The translations under genes and the position numbers were made by a program. The notes under the pieces are model-generated. The model did no database searches and was not told the DNA's origin. It was given only the letters and a program-made list of their open reading frames with translations. 64,000 nt of DNA, taken from positions 186,001-250,000 of the forward strand of contig NZ_LNRZ01000002.1 of assembly GCF_001468265.1 (NCBI RefSeq). Reading direction: 5' to 3'. Shown one piece after another: positions 44,278-52,325 of this stretch (positions are counted from its first letter, which is position 1; every line of letters starts with the position of its first letter). The stretch comes from Sphingopyxis sp. H050. Its GTDB lineage: Bacteria > Pseudomonadota > Alphaproteobacteria > Sphingomonadales > Sphingomonadaceae.

Positions 44278-45246
44278 ATGCGTTTGCGAATCGAATGGTT
44301 ACCCATCGAGGTACGGATCGCGGCGACGATGCTGGCACTGATGCTGCTGTTGTCAGCGCATTACGGTATGCCGATCGTCTTTCCAAGCGGCGGCAGCGCG
44401 CGGTTCGTCGGCATCCATTATGTCTATCCGCTGATCGGCGTCGCGCTGCTCGGAGGCGGGTTGGCACTATTCGGCCATCGCCGGGTTGCGTCGCAATATC
44501 TCCTTGCTTTTCCGTGCTATACGGTAGTCCTTTTTGCGCATTTCAACATGAAGCTGTGGGTTCCGCACATCAATCCGTTGCACTTCGACGCCTTTTACTG
44601 GCGGATGGACATGGCGGCGCGGCCGCTCGTTGACCTATGCTTTTGGCTGCGCGAATCCATGCTGTGGTTGATCCCTTACGACGCAAATTTCTACATGATT
44701 TCGTTCATCGGCCTCTTCTATTGTTCTTTCCTCTATCATGCGCTGCGCACGCCCGATCATTTCGGCAAGCTCGTCGTCGCTGTCCTGCTCTTTCAGTCGT
44801 TCGGTGCATTCGCCTACCTGATCGCTCCCGCCGTCGGGCCCTTTCTTTATGAACCAGGGATCAATCCCCTAGTCACCGAGAACCAGCGCGCAATGCTGGC
44901 CTTTTACCAGCATTCCGTAACAGGCGGCCCGGACTGGATCGCCCGGCATGGCGGCGAAGGCTTCACAGCGGGGCTCGCGGCGATGCCGTCGTTGCACGCG
45001 GGGGGCGCGTTTCTGTTCTTGCTGTTTGCCTGGCGGCACGGGCGCTTGCTCGTGCCGCCCTACGCGCTGCTGTTCTTGTTCATCGTCGTCGCAGCGGTGG
45101 CGAGCCGCTGGCATTATCTGATTGATATACCGGCCGGAATATTGCTCGCCTGGATCAGCTTCGCCGTCGCTGCCAAGGTGGTGCCCATTCGCAAGGACCA
45201 ATTATCGGAGGATGCGCCGCTTGCGGGACAAGCCGCGACGGCCTAG
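44278..45246 (+). CDS. PAP2-superfamily membrane protein, Aur1/IPC-synthase-like
   Basis: About 322 residues with six or seven membrane helices. The PAP2_3 active-site motifs are present: MPSLHAGG with Ser238/His240 and SRWHYLIDIPAG with His279/Asp283. These resemble the inositol-phosphorylceramide synthase (Aur1) type rather than the classic acid phosphatase KxxxxxxRP form. Sphingomonads make sphingolipids, so a sphingolipid head-group transferase or lipid phosphatase is possible; inferred only. ATG 44278, or GTG 44272. The gene and its upstream 130 bases are visibly richer in A/T than their neighbours, and it stands alone, a hint of transfer. Confidence 0.82.
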   Translation: MRLRIEWLPIEVRIAATMLALMLLLSAHYGMPIVFPSGGSARFVGIHYVYPLIGVALLGGGLALFGHRRVASQYLLAFPCYTVVLFAHFNMKLWVPHINPLHFDAFYWRMDMAARPLVDLCFWLRESMLWLIPYDANFYMISFIGLFYCSFLYHALRTPDHFGKLVVAVLLFQSFGAFAYLIAPAVGPFLYEPGINPLVTENQRAMLAFYQHSVTGGPDWIARHGGEGFTAGLAAMPSLHAGGAFLFLLFAWRHGRLLVPPYALLFLFIVVAAVASRWHYLIDIPAGILLAWISFAVAAKVVPIRKDQLSEDAPLAGQAATA

Positions 45247-45656
45247 ACGATCCGTGTCCAGGTGACCGTGCGGCAGAAGACCGCGACGCAGCCCTTCATC
45301 GTCAGCTTGTTGCCGTTCACGCGCAGGTGCGCGGTGTAATAGCGACCGTCTTCGGGGCTGTAGCCGGGGCCTTTCCAGCCGCCTTCGTGGGGCACAAGGT
45401 CCCAGTAGATTTGCAGGCCGGTGACCGGGCGGCTGCGCTTCTGCTTCTCCGGGTTGCGCTCGTCGAGCTGTCCGCCTGCCGGTTGTTTGATCAGCAGGCG
45501 CTCGATCTTGCCGCACATTTTCGTGCCGCATGGCGCCATGGTGACGATGCCCTTGCCGTCGTCGGTTTTCCAGCGTCCCGTCAGCGAAGACGGCGCGGCG
45601 GCCATCGACGGCACCGCGGCAAAGGCGGCCAGCGCCAATCCCAATCTATAAATCAC
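45243..45656 (-). CDS. DUF2147 family exported protein
   Basis: 137 residues with a signal peptide cleaved after AAFAAVPSMAAA. The mature part is a DUF2147 lipocalin-like domain: LTGRWKTDDGKGIVTMAPCG, MCGKIERLL, PVTGLQIYWDLV, GGWKGPGYSPEDGRYYTAHL and the terminal CVAVFCRTVTWTR. Cysteines suggest a disulfide in the periplasm. Function unknown. Its stop codon overlaps that of the convergent PAP2 gene. Confidence 0.9.
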   Translation of the reverse strand: MIYRLGLALAAFAAVPSMAAAPSSLTGRWKTDDGKGIVTMAPCGTKMCGKIERLLIKQPAGGQLDERNPEKQKRSRPVTGLQIYWDLVPHEGGWKGPGYSPEDGRYYTAHLRVNGNKLTMKGCVAVFCRTVTWTRIV

Positions 45657-45757
45657 TGCGACCCCTCTCCGGTTCTATTAGCTACACCTATGTCAGCAAC
45701 CCGCTTGGCATCCGTCAAGTCTTGCCGCATGGTTTCAAGAAAACAAGGGAGAGACTT

Positions 45758-46972
45758 ATGCGATTCCCCGGCCTCCGCCACGCGGCGACGCTTTGCATTG
45801 TCGCAGCTTTCACAGCCGGTCCGGCTGCCGCGAAAACGATCAGCGTCAAGGCAGGAACGCCCGACGCGAACGAAAAGCTGCAGGAGGCGCTGATCCTGGC
45901 CGAACCGGGCGACACGGTGCAGCTCGGCGCGGGGACGTGGACGCTGACCGACGGGCTGTCGCTCGACGTCGCCAATGTCACTGTGCGCGGCGCCGGAGCG
46001 GGCGAAGGCGGATCGATCCTCGACTTCTCGGGCCAGCAGGGGGCGGGCGAGGGCCTGCTCGTCACGTCCGACGATGTGCTCCTGACCGACTTTGCGGTGA
46101 TCAACACCAAGGGCGACGGCATCAAGTCGAAGGGCGCCGACCGCATTGTCTATCACCAGCTGCGCGTCGAATGGACGGGCGGCCCCAAATCTACGAACGG
46201 CGCCTATGGCGTCTATCCGGTCGAAAGCACCGACGTGCTGATCGACAGCGTCTTCGTGCGCGGCGCGTCGGACGCGGGCATTTACGTGGGCCAGTCGAAG
46301 AATATCGTCGTCCGCGATTCGATCGCGACCGAGAATGTCGCGGGGATCGAGATCGAAAACAGCTTCGACGCCGACGTCCACGACAATATCGCGACGCGCA
46401 ACACAGGGGGCATCCTGGTCTTCGACCTGCCCAGCCTGCCGCAGCAGGGCGGGCATAATGTCCGTGTCTTCGAGAATGTCGTCAACGACAACAACACCGC
46501 GAATTTCGCGCCCGCGGGCAATATCGTCGCGAGCGTGCCGACCGGCACCGGCGTGCTGGTGATGGCGAACCGCAATGTCGAGGTGTTCGGCAATGTGTTC
46601 GACCAGAACGGCACCGCGAACGTCATGATCGTCGGCTATCGCTATGAGCATAAGGACCCGAAATACCAGCCGCTGCCGAAGGCTATCGTCGTGCGCGGGA
46701 ACCAGCATGGCAAGGCGGGTTATGCGCCGGCGTTCGAGGGCGGCGGCATGATCGCCGCGGCGATGGGCGGCGCGATCCCGCCGGTGCTGTGGGACGGGGC
46801 GGGCGATGCGATTGTCCTCGACAAGGTCGGGGTGCTGTCGCTGAACCTGCCCGACGTGAAAACGCCGCGGAGTGAAGCGAAGCCCACGCCCGTCGACCTG
46901 TCGAGAGCGACGCCGCCAGCCGCGCTGCCGGCGATCAATTTGCCCGACAGCATGGAGGCCAAGGTCAAGTGA
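45758..46972 (+). CDS. Parallel beta-helix repeat protein (TIGR03805-like), exported
   Basis: 404 residues with a signal peptide ending PAAAK. The rest is a right-handed beta-helix of the pectate-lyase/carbohydrate-binding (NosD-like) type, with rungs such as DVLLTDFAVINTKGDGIKSKG, DVLIDSVFVRGASDAGIYVGQSKNIVVRDSIATENVAGIEIENS and DVHDNIATRNTGGILVF read in series. A Pro-rich tail follows. It pairs with the diheme cytochrome gene next door (four-base overlap), a combination known from Shewanella SO_2929/SO_2930-type loci. ATG 45758 follows AAGGGAGAG; an in-frame upstream ATG is weaker. Confidence 0.85.
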   Translation: MRFPGLRHAATLCIVAAFTAGPAAAKTISVKAGTPDANEKLQEALILAEPGDTVQLGAGTWTLTDGLSLDVANVTVRGAGAGEGGSILDFSGQQGAGEGLLVTSDDVLLTDFAVINTKGDGIKSKGADRIVYHQLRVEWTGGPKSTNGAYGVYPVESTDVLIDSVFVRGASDAGIYVGQSKNIVVRDSIATENVAGIEIENSFDADVHDNIATRNTGGILVFDLPSLPQQGGHNVRVFENVVNDNNTANFAPAGNIVASVPTGTGVLVMANRNVEVFGNVFDQNGTANVMIVGYRYEHKDPKYQPLPKAIVVRGNQHGKAGYAPAFEGGGMIAAAMGGAIPPVLWDGAGDAIVLDKVGVLSLNLPDVKTPRSEAKPTPVDLSRATPPAALPAINLPDSMEAKVK

Positions 46973-47982
46973 GGCGCATCGCGGCAGCACTTGCCGCGGC
47001 GCTGCTTTGCGCGGGCGGCGCGTCGCCCGCGCCCCATTTGTTGCCCGATCAGGCGGTGATCGACGGCCCTGCGATGCCGGCCAAACTATCGGCCTTCGGG
47101 TTGTTCAAGCCGGGGACGAGCGAGCCGCTCCCCGCCTTGCTGCCGTACAGCCTGCACACGCCGCTGTTCAGCGATTATGCCGAAAAGCATCGCGCCATCT
47201 GGATGCCGCCGGGCGCCAATGCGCCGGTCGGCCGCGACGGGGTGCCGGACTTTCCGGTGGGGACGGTGATTGTCAAAAGCTTCGGCTGGCCCGACTGGAA
47301 CGGCGGGCGTCCGGTCGAGACGCGCCTGCTGATCCGCCGCGCGAGCGGCTGGACCGCGCTGCCCTATATCTGGGATGCCGACGGCAAGGATGCCTCGCTC
47401 GCGATCGCGGGGCGGCGCATTCCGGTGCGTTTCAAAAGCCCCGACGGCACGTCGTACAGCATCAACTATGCGGTGCCGAACAAGAACCAGTGCAAGGAAT
47501 GCCACAGCCTGAAGGGCGAGATCGTGCCGATCGGGCCCAAAGCCAATAACCTGGACTTCAATGGCGCCGATTCCTCGCGTTTCTTCTCGTATCCGGCCAT
47601 GCGCATCGCTCCGATGCCCAGGTGGGATGATCCGAAGAGCGGGTCGTTGCACGACCGCGCGCGCGCCTATCTCGCGGTTAATTGCGCGCACTGTCACAAC
47701 CCCGAGGGGAGCGCGTCGAACAGCGGATTGTTCCTGCGCTGGACCGATCCGGTGAACGTCAATTACGGCATCGGCAAACGCCCGACCGCGGCCGGCAGGG
47801 GCAGCGGCGGCATGGATTTCGCGGTTGCGCCGGGCGATCCCGCGCACAGCTTCCTGCTCTATCGCCTCGAAAGCCTGGACCCCGGGATCGCGATGCCCGA
47901 GGTCGGTCGCTCGACGGTGCATAGAGAGGGCGCGGCGCTGCTGCGGCAATGGATTGCGGAGATGCCGAAAGCATCGCATTAG
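46969..47982 (+). CDS. SO2930-family diheme c-type cytochrome
   Basis: 337 residues, signal peptide then two covalent heme sites: CKECH (175-179) and CAHCH (239-243). Family blocks include LLPYSLHTPLFSDYAEKHRAIWMPPG, FPVGTVIVKSFGWPDWN and GDPAHSFLLYRLESLDPGIAMPEVGR. It is periplasmic and presumably passes electrons from an unknown reaction linked to the beta-helix protein. GTG 46969 overlaps the upstream stop (GTGA). Confidence 0.88.
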   Translation: MRRIAAALAAALLCAGGASPAPHLLPDQAVIDGPAMPAKLSAFGLFKPGTSEPLPALLPYSLHTPLFSDYAEKHRAIWMPPGANAPVGRDGVPDFPVGTVIVKSFGWPDWNGGRPVETRLLIRRASGWTALPYIWDADGKDASLAIAGRRIPVRFKSPDGTSYSINYAVPNKNQCKECHSLKGEIVPIGPKANNLDFNGADSSRFFSYPAMRIAPMPRWDDPKSGSLHDRARAYLAVNCAHCHNPEGSASNSGLFLRWTDPVNVNYGIGKRPTAAGRGSGGMDFAVAPGDPAHSFLLYRLESLDPGIAMPEVGRSTVHREGAALLRQWIAEMPKASH

Positions 47983-47989
47983 GACGCGC

Positions 47990-48622
47990 ATGACAAGCCT
48001 CGTCCTCCATGATTATTTCCGCTCCTCGGCCAGCTTCCGCGTTCGGGCCGCGCTGAACCTGAAGGGGCTCGCCTATGAGCGCGTCGAGGTCAGCCTGATC
48101 GCGGGCGACCAGCGCAGCGACGCCTATCTGGAGCAGAATGCACAGGGCTTTGTCCCGATGCTCGTCGTCGATGGCGAGCCGATTATCCAGAGCCTGGCGA
48201 TCATCGACTGGCTCGATCGCGCCTATCCCGAACCGCGGCTGATCCCCGACGATCCGATGCCGCGCGCGGTCGCGCTGGCGCAGGCGCAGGTGGTGGCGAG
48301 CGACATCCATCCGCTCAACAATCTGCGCGTGCTCAAATATCTCACCAAGGATCTGGGGCTGAACGAGCAGACAAAGGATCGCTGGATCCACGAATGGATC
48401 CTGCAGGGCTTCGATGCGCTCGAGGCGATGGCGGGTGAAGGCAGATATCTCGGCGGCGATGCACCGGGGATCGCCGACTGCTGCCTGGTGCCGCAGATGT
48501 ACAATGCGCGCCGCTTCGAGGTGCCGTTAGACAGCTATCCGCGGCTGGCCGCGATCGACGCGGCGTGCATGGAACTGGACGCGTTCCAAAGGGCGCATCC
48601 CGATGGGGTGAAGCCCGCGTGA
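47990..48622 (+). CDS. maiA: Maleylacetoacetate isomerase (zeta-class glutathione transferase)
   Basis: 210 residues. The GST thioredoxin fold carries the zeta-class active site YFRSSASFRVRAALNLKG (Ser-Ser-Ala-Ser region), and AQGFVPMLVVDGEPIIQSLAIIDWLDRAYP is the usual glutathione-binding segment. It isomerises maleylacetoacetate to fumarylacetoacetate in tyrosine/homogentisate breakdown. No other genes of that pathway are in the window; it lies between a cytochrome and a TonB receptor gene, overlapping the latter by four bases. Confidence 0.9.
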   Translation: MTSLVLHDYFRSSASFRVRAALNLKGLAYERVEVSLIAGDQRSDAYLEQNAQGFVPMLVVDGEPIIQSLAIIDWLDRAYPEPRLIPDDPMPRAVALAQAQVVASDIHPLNNLRVLKYLTKDLGLNEQTKDRWIHEWILQGFDALEAMAGEGRYLGGDAPGIADCCLVPQMYNARRFEVPLDSYPRLAAIDAACMELDAFQRAHPDGVKPA

Positions 48623-50673
48623 TCCGGCTGCTCGCGGGGGCCGCGCTGCTGGCGGTGCCGGCGGCGGGGATAGCGCAGGAACCTGTTGGTCCGGCCGAAG
48701 ACGATGATGGGTATTGCTGTATTCCCACAACGCGGCCCAAGGACGTAATAATTGTGAATGGTAGCGGTCAGCTGCCAATCGTCGATGCCGACAAGACGCA
48801 GGGCCGGACCTTGATAACCGACATCAGGCCGGGGCTGGGCAATCGAGTCGAGAATATCCTGCGCGACGAAGCCGGTTTGGTTCAATTCCGCCGCTCCGAT
48901 GGTCGCAGCGCGCATCCGACCAGCCAAGGCATCACACTGCGCGGGCTCGGCGGCAATGCGTCGAGCCGCGCGCTGGTGACGCTCGACGGGATACCGCAGG
49001 CCGATCCGTTCGGCGGATGGGTCGCCTGGTCGGCCTATGACGCGATCAACCTGGGCGGCATCATCGTGACGCGCGGCGGCGGGAACGGAGCCGACGGCCC
49101 CGGCGCACTCGGCGGCACCATTGGGCTCTATTCGACGATGACCGACGGCATCGACGCCAGCGCGGCCTATGGCAGCCGCGGCAGCTGGGATGTGACGGGC
49201 TCGGCGGGCGGTCAGGTCGGGAGCGGGCAGGTCGCCGTCGACGGCCGCTACAGCCGCGGCGACGGCTTCATTCCGATCGCCAAAGGCCAGCGCGGCAGCG
49301 TCGACCGCGCCGCGCCCTATGAACAGGGTGGGCTCGGCTTGCGCCTCCGCTTCGACGCAGGCGACGACAGCCGGGTCGAGGCCAGCCTGCGCGGTTTTTC
49401 CGACCGGCGCGATCGGGGAACCAACTTCACGCAAAGCAAGGTCGACGGGGCTGACGCCAGCATCCGCTTCGTTCACGATCCCTACGGCGAGACGCGCTGG
49501 CTCGCGCTGGCCTATGTCCAGCTCCGCGATTTCGATACCGGCTTCGCCAGCGTCGCGGCGGGGCGCGACAGCGTCGTGCCGGCGCTCTTCCAGCGCGTTC
49601 CGGCGACGGGGCTCGGCGCTCGCGTCGAGGTGCGCCCCGGAATCGAGGGCGAAAACCCGCTCCGCGTCGGCGCCGACTGGCGGCGGACGGTCGGCCGCAC
49701 CGAGGAGGATTTCTTTTTCACCGGCCTCGTGCCGGGGCGCCATCGCAGCGCGGGCGGTAGCAGCGACACCGTGGGCGCCTTCGCCGAATGGACGTCGGGC
49801 GACGCCAGCGACGGGCTGCTCTGGACGCTGAGCGGACGGATCGACCGCTGGTCGCTCGGCGAAGGATACCGGCTCGAGCGCAATATCGGCGGATCGACCA
49901 TCACCAACCTGCGTTTCGCAGCGCGGCAAGGGTGGGAAGGCAGCGGGCGGGCGGGCGTGCGCTGGACCGTGGATGACGTCGCACTGCGCGCCGCCGGCTA
50001 TCGCGGTTGGCGCCTGCCGACGCTCAACGAACTTTATCGACCTTTCCGCGTCGGGGCGGAGGTGACCACTGCCAACGAGGCGTTGGAGCCCGAACGGCTG
50101 TGGGGCGGCGAGGTCGGGGCCGACTGGGAGCGCAGCGATACGAAACTGTCGGTCACGCTGTTCGCAAACCATTTGGCGAATGCGATCGCCAATGTGACGC
50201 TGGCCTCCAATCTCAACCAGCGTCAGAATCTGGACGAGATCGACAGCAAGGGCGTCGAAGTCAGCGCCGAGCAGCGGATCGGCCCGGCGACGCTCCGCGC
50301 GACTTATGCCTTCACCGACGCCAAGGTCGACGCGTCGGGAATCGCGGCGACGCTTGACGGCCGCCGCCCCGCGCAGATCGCCAAGCAGGCCGGCAGCCTT
50401 TCGCTGCGCAGCGACGGTGGCGGGCCGCTCGGCGGTTTCGCGACGCTGCGCTATATCGGCAAACAGAATGAGGATGATCTCGGGCTGTTGCAGCTGGACG
50501 ATGCGCTGACGCTCGACGCCGGACTGACATGGCGGCTCGCCGATGCCGTCAGCATCGAGGCGCGCGGGGAGAATATCACGAACGCGCTGGTCCCCGCGGC
50601 CATCTCGTCAGCGGGAATCGTCGAGCGCGCGACCCCGCGCACGCTCTGGCTGGGCGCGCGCGTCACATTCTGA
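48619..50673 (+). CDS. TonB-dependent outer-membrane receptor
   Basis: 684 residues. Signal peptide to about residue 20; plug domain (about 60-190) with RVENILRDEAGLVQFRRSDGRSAHPTSQGITLRGLGGNASSRALVTLDGIPQADPFGGWVAW read in adjoining parts; then a 22-strand barrel ending in aromatic Phe (ARVTF). It imports a large ligand such as a siderophore, cobalamin, peptide or sugar with TonB energy. GTG 48619 overlaps the maiA stop. It is 68 bases upstream of the MarR/PqqD/HprK module, so it could belong to the same transcription unit; ligand unknown. Confidence 0.92.
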   Translation: MIRLLAGAALLAVPAAGIAQEPVGPAEDDDGYCCIPTTRPKDVIIVNGSGQLPIVDADKTQGRTLITDIRPGLGNRVENILRDEAGLVQFRRSDGRSAHPTSQGITLRGLGGNASSRALVTLDGIPQADPFGGWVAWSAYDAINLGGIIVTRGGGNGADGPGALGGTIGLYSTMTDGIDASAAYGSRGSWDVTGSAGGQVGSGQVAVDGRYSRGDGFIPIAKGQRGSVDRAAPYEQGGLGLRLRFDAGDDSRVEASLRGFSDRRDRGTNFTQSKVDGADASIRFVHDPYGETRWLALAYVQLRDFDTGFASVAAGRDSVVPALFQRVPATGLGARVEVRPGIEGENPLRVGADWRRTVGRTEEDFFFTGLVPGRHRSAGGSSDTVGAFAEWTSGDASDGLLWTLSGRIDRWSLGEGYRLERNIGGSTITNLRFAARQGWEGSGRAGVRWTVDDVALRAAGYRGWRLPTLNELYRPFRVGAEVTTANEALEPERLWGGEVGADWERSDTKLSVTLFANHLANAIANVTLASNLNQRQNLDEIDSKGVEVSAEQRIGPATLRATYAFTDAKVDASGIAATLDGRRPAQIAKQAGSLSLRSDGGGPLGGFATLRYIGKQNEDDLGLLQLDDALTLDAGLTWRLADAVSIEARGENITNALVPAAISSAGIVERATPRTLWLGARVTF

Positions 50674-50741
50674 CCTTCACAGCCGCGGATTAGGCGATAG
50701 GGTGCGTGCGGCCGGGGATGGCGTCAGGGGGTGTCGAAGGC

Positions 50742-51188
50742 ATGGCTACGAAGAAATTGAATCTCGACAATTTCCTGCCTTATCGCCTGTCGATCGCATC
50801 GAACGCGTTGTCCGAGCGGATCGCCACCGAATATCAGAGCCGCTTCGGCCTGAAAATTCCCGAATGGCGGCTGATGGCGGTGCTCGGCGAGGGCAAGCCG
50901 CTGACCCAGCGCGAGCTCGTCGCGGCGACGCGCATGGACAAGGTGACGGTCAACCGCGCGGCAAAGGCGCTCGCCGATCGCCAGCTGATCGCGCGCCTCG
51001 CGCACGCGGCGGACGGACGCTCGCATCATCTGGAGCTGACCGAGACCGGGCGCTCGCTATATGATGCGATCGCGCCGACCGCGCTTGCGAGCGAAGCGCG
51101 GCTGGAGGCCAATATCACCCCCGAGGAACGCTCGACGCTGCTCACCATTCTCGCCAAGCTGACCGCCGCCGCCGAAGATTATGGCTGA
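50742..51188 (+). CDS. MarR family transcriptional regulator
   Basis: 148 residues. Winged-helix core: IPEWRLMAVLGEGKPLTQRELVAATRMDKVTVNRAAKALADRQLIARLAHAADGRSHHLELT (in adjoining elements), with the DxRxxxxxLT wing typical of MarR. Such repressors respond to small aromatic ligands or oxidation. It is the first gene of the PqqD/HprK-like module: its stop overlaps the next ATG by eight bases, so it is probably the module's own regulator. Confidence 0.92.
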   Translation: MATKKLNLDNFLPYRLSIASNALSERIATEYQSRFGLKIPEWRLMAVLGEGKPLTQRELVAATRMDKVTVNRAAKALADRQLIARLAHAADGRSHHLELTETGRSLYDAIAPTALASEARLEANITPEERSTLLTILAKLTAAAEDYG

Positions 51189-51462
51189 CCCGGCCTACCG
51201 CGCCGCGCCCCCCGACGCGCTGCGCATCGAGGCGCTGGGCGAACTGACCGCGATCTTCGACCGCCGGTCGATGCAGACGCATCTGGTCGTTGCGCCGATG
51301 CCCGAGATATTGGCGGCGATGGGCGAAGGGCCCAGCAGCGCCGCGACGCTGGCCCGTCGGCTGGCGGCGGCGTTCGACCTCGACGCGCAGGGTGACGCCG
51401 CGGAGATCGTCGCGGAGCGGCTGCGCGAACTGGCGGCGATGGGGCTGGTGGCGGAGGCGTGA
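51181..51462 (+). CDS. PqqD-like peptide chaperone (HPr-rel-A system, RRE fold)
   Basis: 93 residues with the PqqD winged-helix layout: IEALGELTAIFDRRSMQTHLVVAPMPEILAAMGEG then SSAATLARRLAAAFDLDA and VAERLRELAAMGLVAEA (in series). PqqD-fold proteins are the RiPP recognition elements that hold leader peptides for modifying enzymes. This subtype is the 'HPr-rel-A system' PqqD, known to sit beside HprK-related kinase A. No cyclase, radical-SAM enzyme or evident precursor peptide is nearby. It overlaps both neighbours. Confidence 0.82.
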   Translation: MADPAYRAAPPDALRIEALGELTAIFDRRSMQTHLVVAPMPEILAAMGEGPSSAATLARRLAAAFDLDAQGDAAEIVAERLRELAAMGLVAEA

Positions 51463-52325
51463 GGCACAGCACGCGAATCGCTGTCGGCCCGGTCCAGTTT
51501 CGCATCGGCAGCGACTGGCGCGAGCCGATCACCGCGCTCGAACGCCTCTATGCCGGCTATCCCAAGGACGAGGATCGCCCGGCCGACGCCACCGTGCGCC
51601 TGTTCGCGGCGCGGCCGTGGCGGCGATGGCTGCGCCCGTCGGTGCATATCGGCGGCGATTTCGTCGTCCCCGACGCGCTGCCGCTGCCGCTGTCGATGGG
51701 GCTGCTCGCGGCCGAGATGGGCATGAACCTGCAGGTTGCGCTCGGCTGGCGGCGGCACATGCTGCTGCATGCAAGCGCGGTCGCGCGCGATTGGCGCGCG
51801 GTCATCCTGTCCGGCGAATCCGGGTCGGGCAAATCGACGCTCGCGGCGCTGCTTGGCGAGGGCGACTGGCGGCTGATGGGCGACGAGTTCACGCTGATCG
51901 AGCCAGCCAGCGGCGATGCGCTGGCTTTTCCGCGCGCGGTCAGCCTGAAGAACGAGGCGATCGCCGAGATGACGGCGCGCGTCGATGCGGCGCGGCTGGG
52001 GCCGCTACTCGCCGGGACGCCAAAGGGCAACATCCGCCACCTGGTCCCGCGCGCCGACGCGATCGCGGCGATGCACGAACCGGCGCGCCCGGCGTTGATC
52101 CTTTTCCCGCGCTTCGGCGGCGAAGCGGCGATCGAACCGATGGGCGCGGGCGAAGCCTTCGTCCGGCTGACCGAAGCGTCGACGAACTATACAGCGCTCG
52201 GCGAGGCTGGTTTTGCGGCGCTGACGCGGCTGGTGCGCGAGGCCCCCGCTTTCGGCATCGCCTATCCCGACAGCGCGACGGGCATGGCGCTGGTCGAGCA
52301 GCTTTGGGCGGAGGCGGCACGGTGA
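51459..52325 (+). CDS. HprK-related kinase A
   Basis: 288 residues. C-terminal two thirds resemble HPr kinase/phosphorylase: LLHASAVA with His104, Walker A GESGSGKST (119-127), and LMGDEFTLIEP with Asp142/Glu143 where HprK has its catalytic acid pair. Residues 1-95 are a separate N-terminal domain. Instead of HPr, relatives in lasso-peptide clusters phosphorylate a serine of the precursor peptide, so a peptide substrate delivered by the PqqD-like partner is plausible. GTG start, four-base overlap at each end. Confidence 0.85.
   Translation: MRHSTRIAVGPVQFRIGSDWREPITALERLYAGYPKDEDRPADATVRLFAARPWRRWLRPSVHIGGDFVVPDALPLPLSMGLLAAEMGMNLQVALGWRRHMLLHASAVARDWRAVILSGESGSGKSTLAALLGEGDWRLMGDEFTLIEPASGDALAFPRAVSLKNEAIAEMTARVDAARLGPLLAGTPKGNIRHLVPRADAIAAMHEPARPALILFPRFGGEAAIEPMGAGEAFVRLTEASTNYTALGEAGFAALTRLVREAPAFGIAYPDSATGMALVEQLWAEAAR

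Noticed and set aside
50674..50741. A precursor peptide gene for the PqqD/HprK module
   Set aside because: The 68-base gap has no start codon with ribosome site and no peptide of suitable length.
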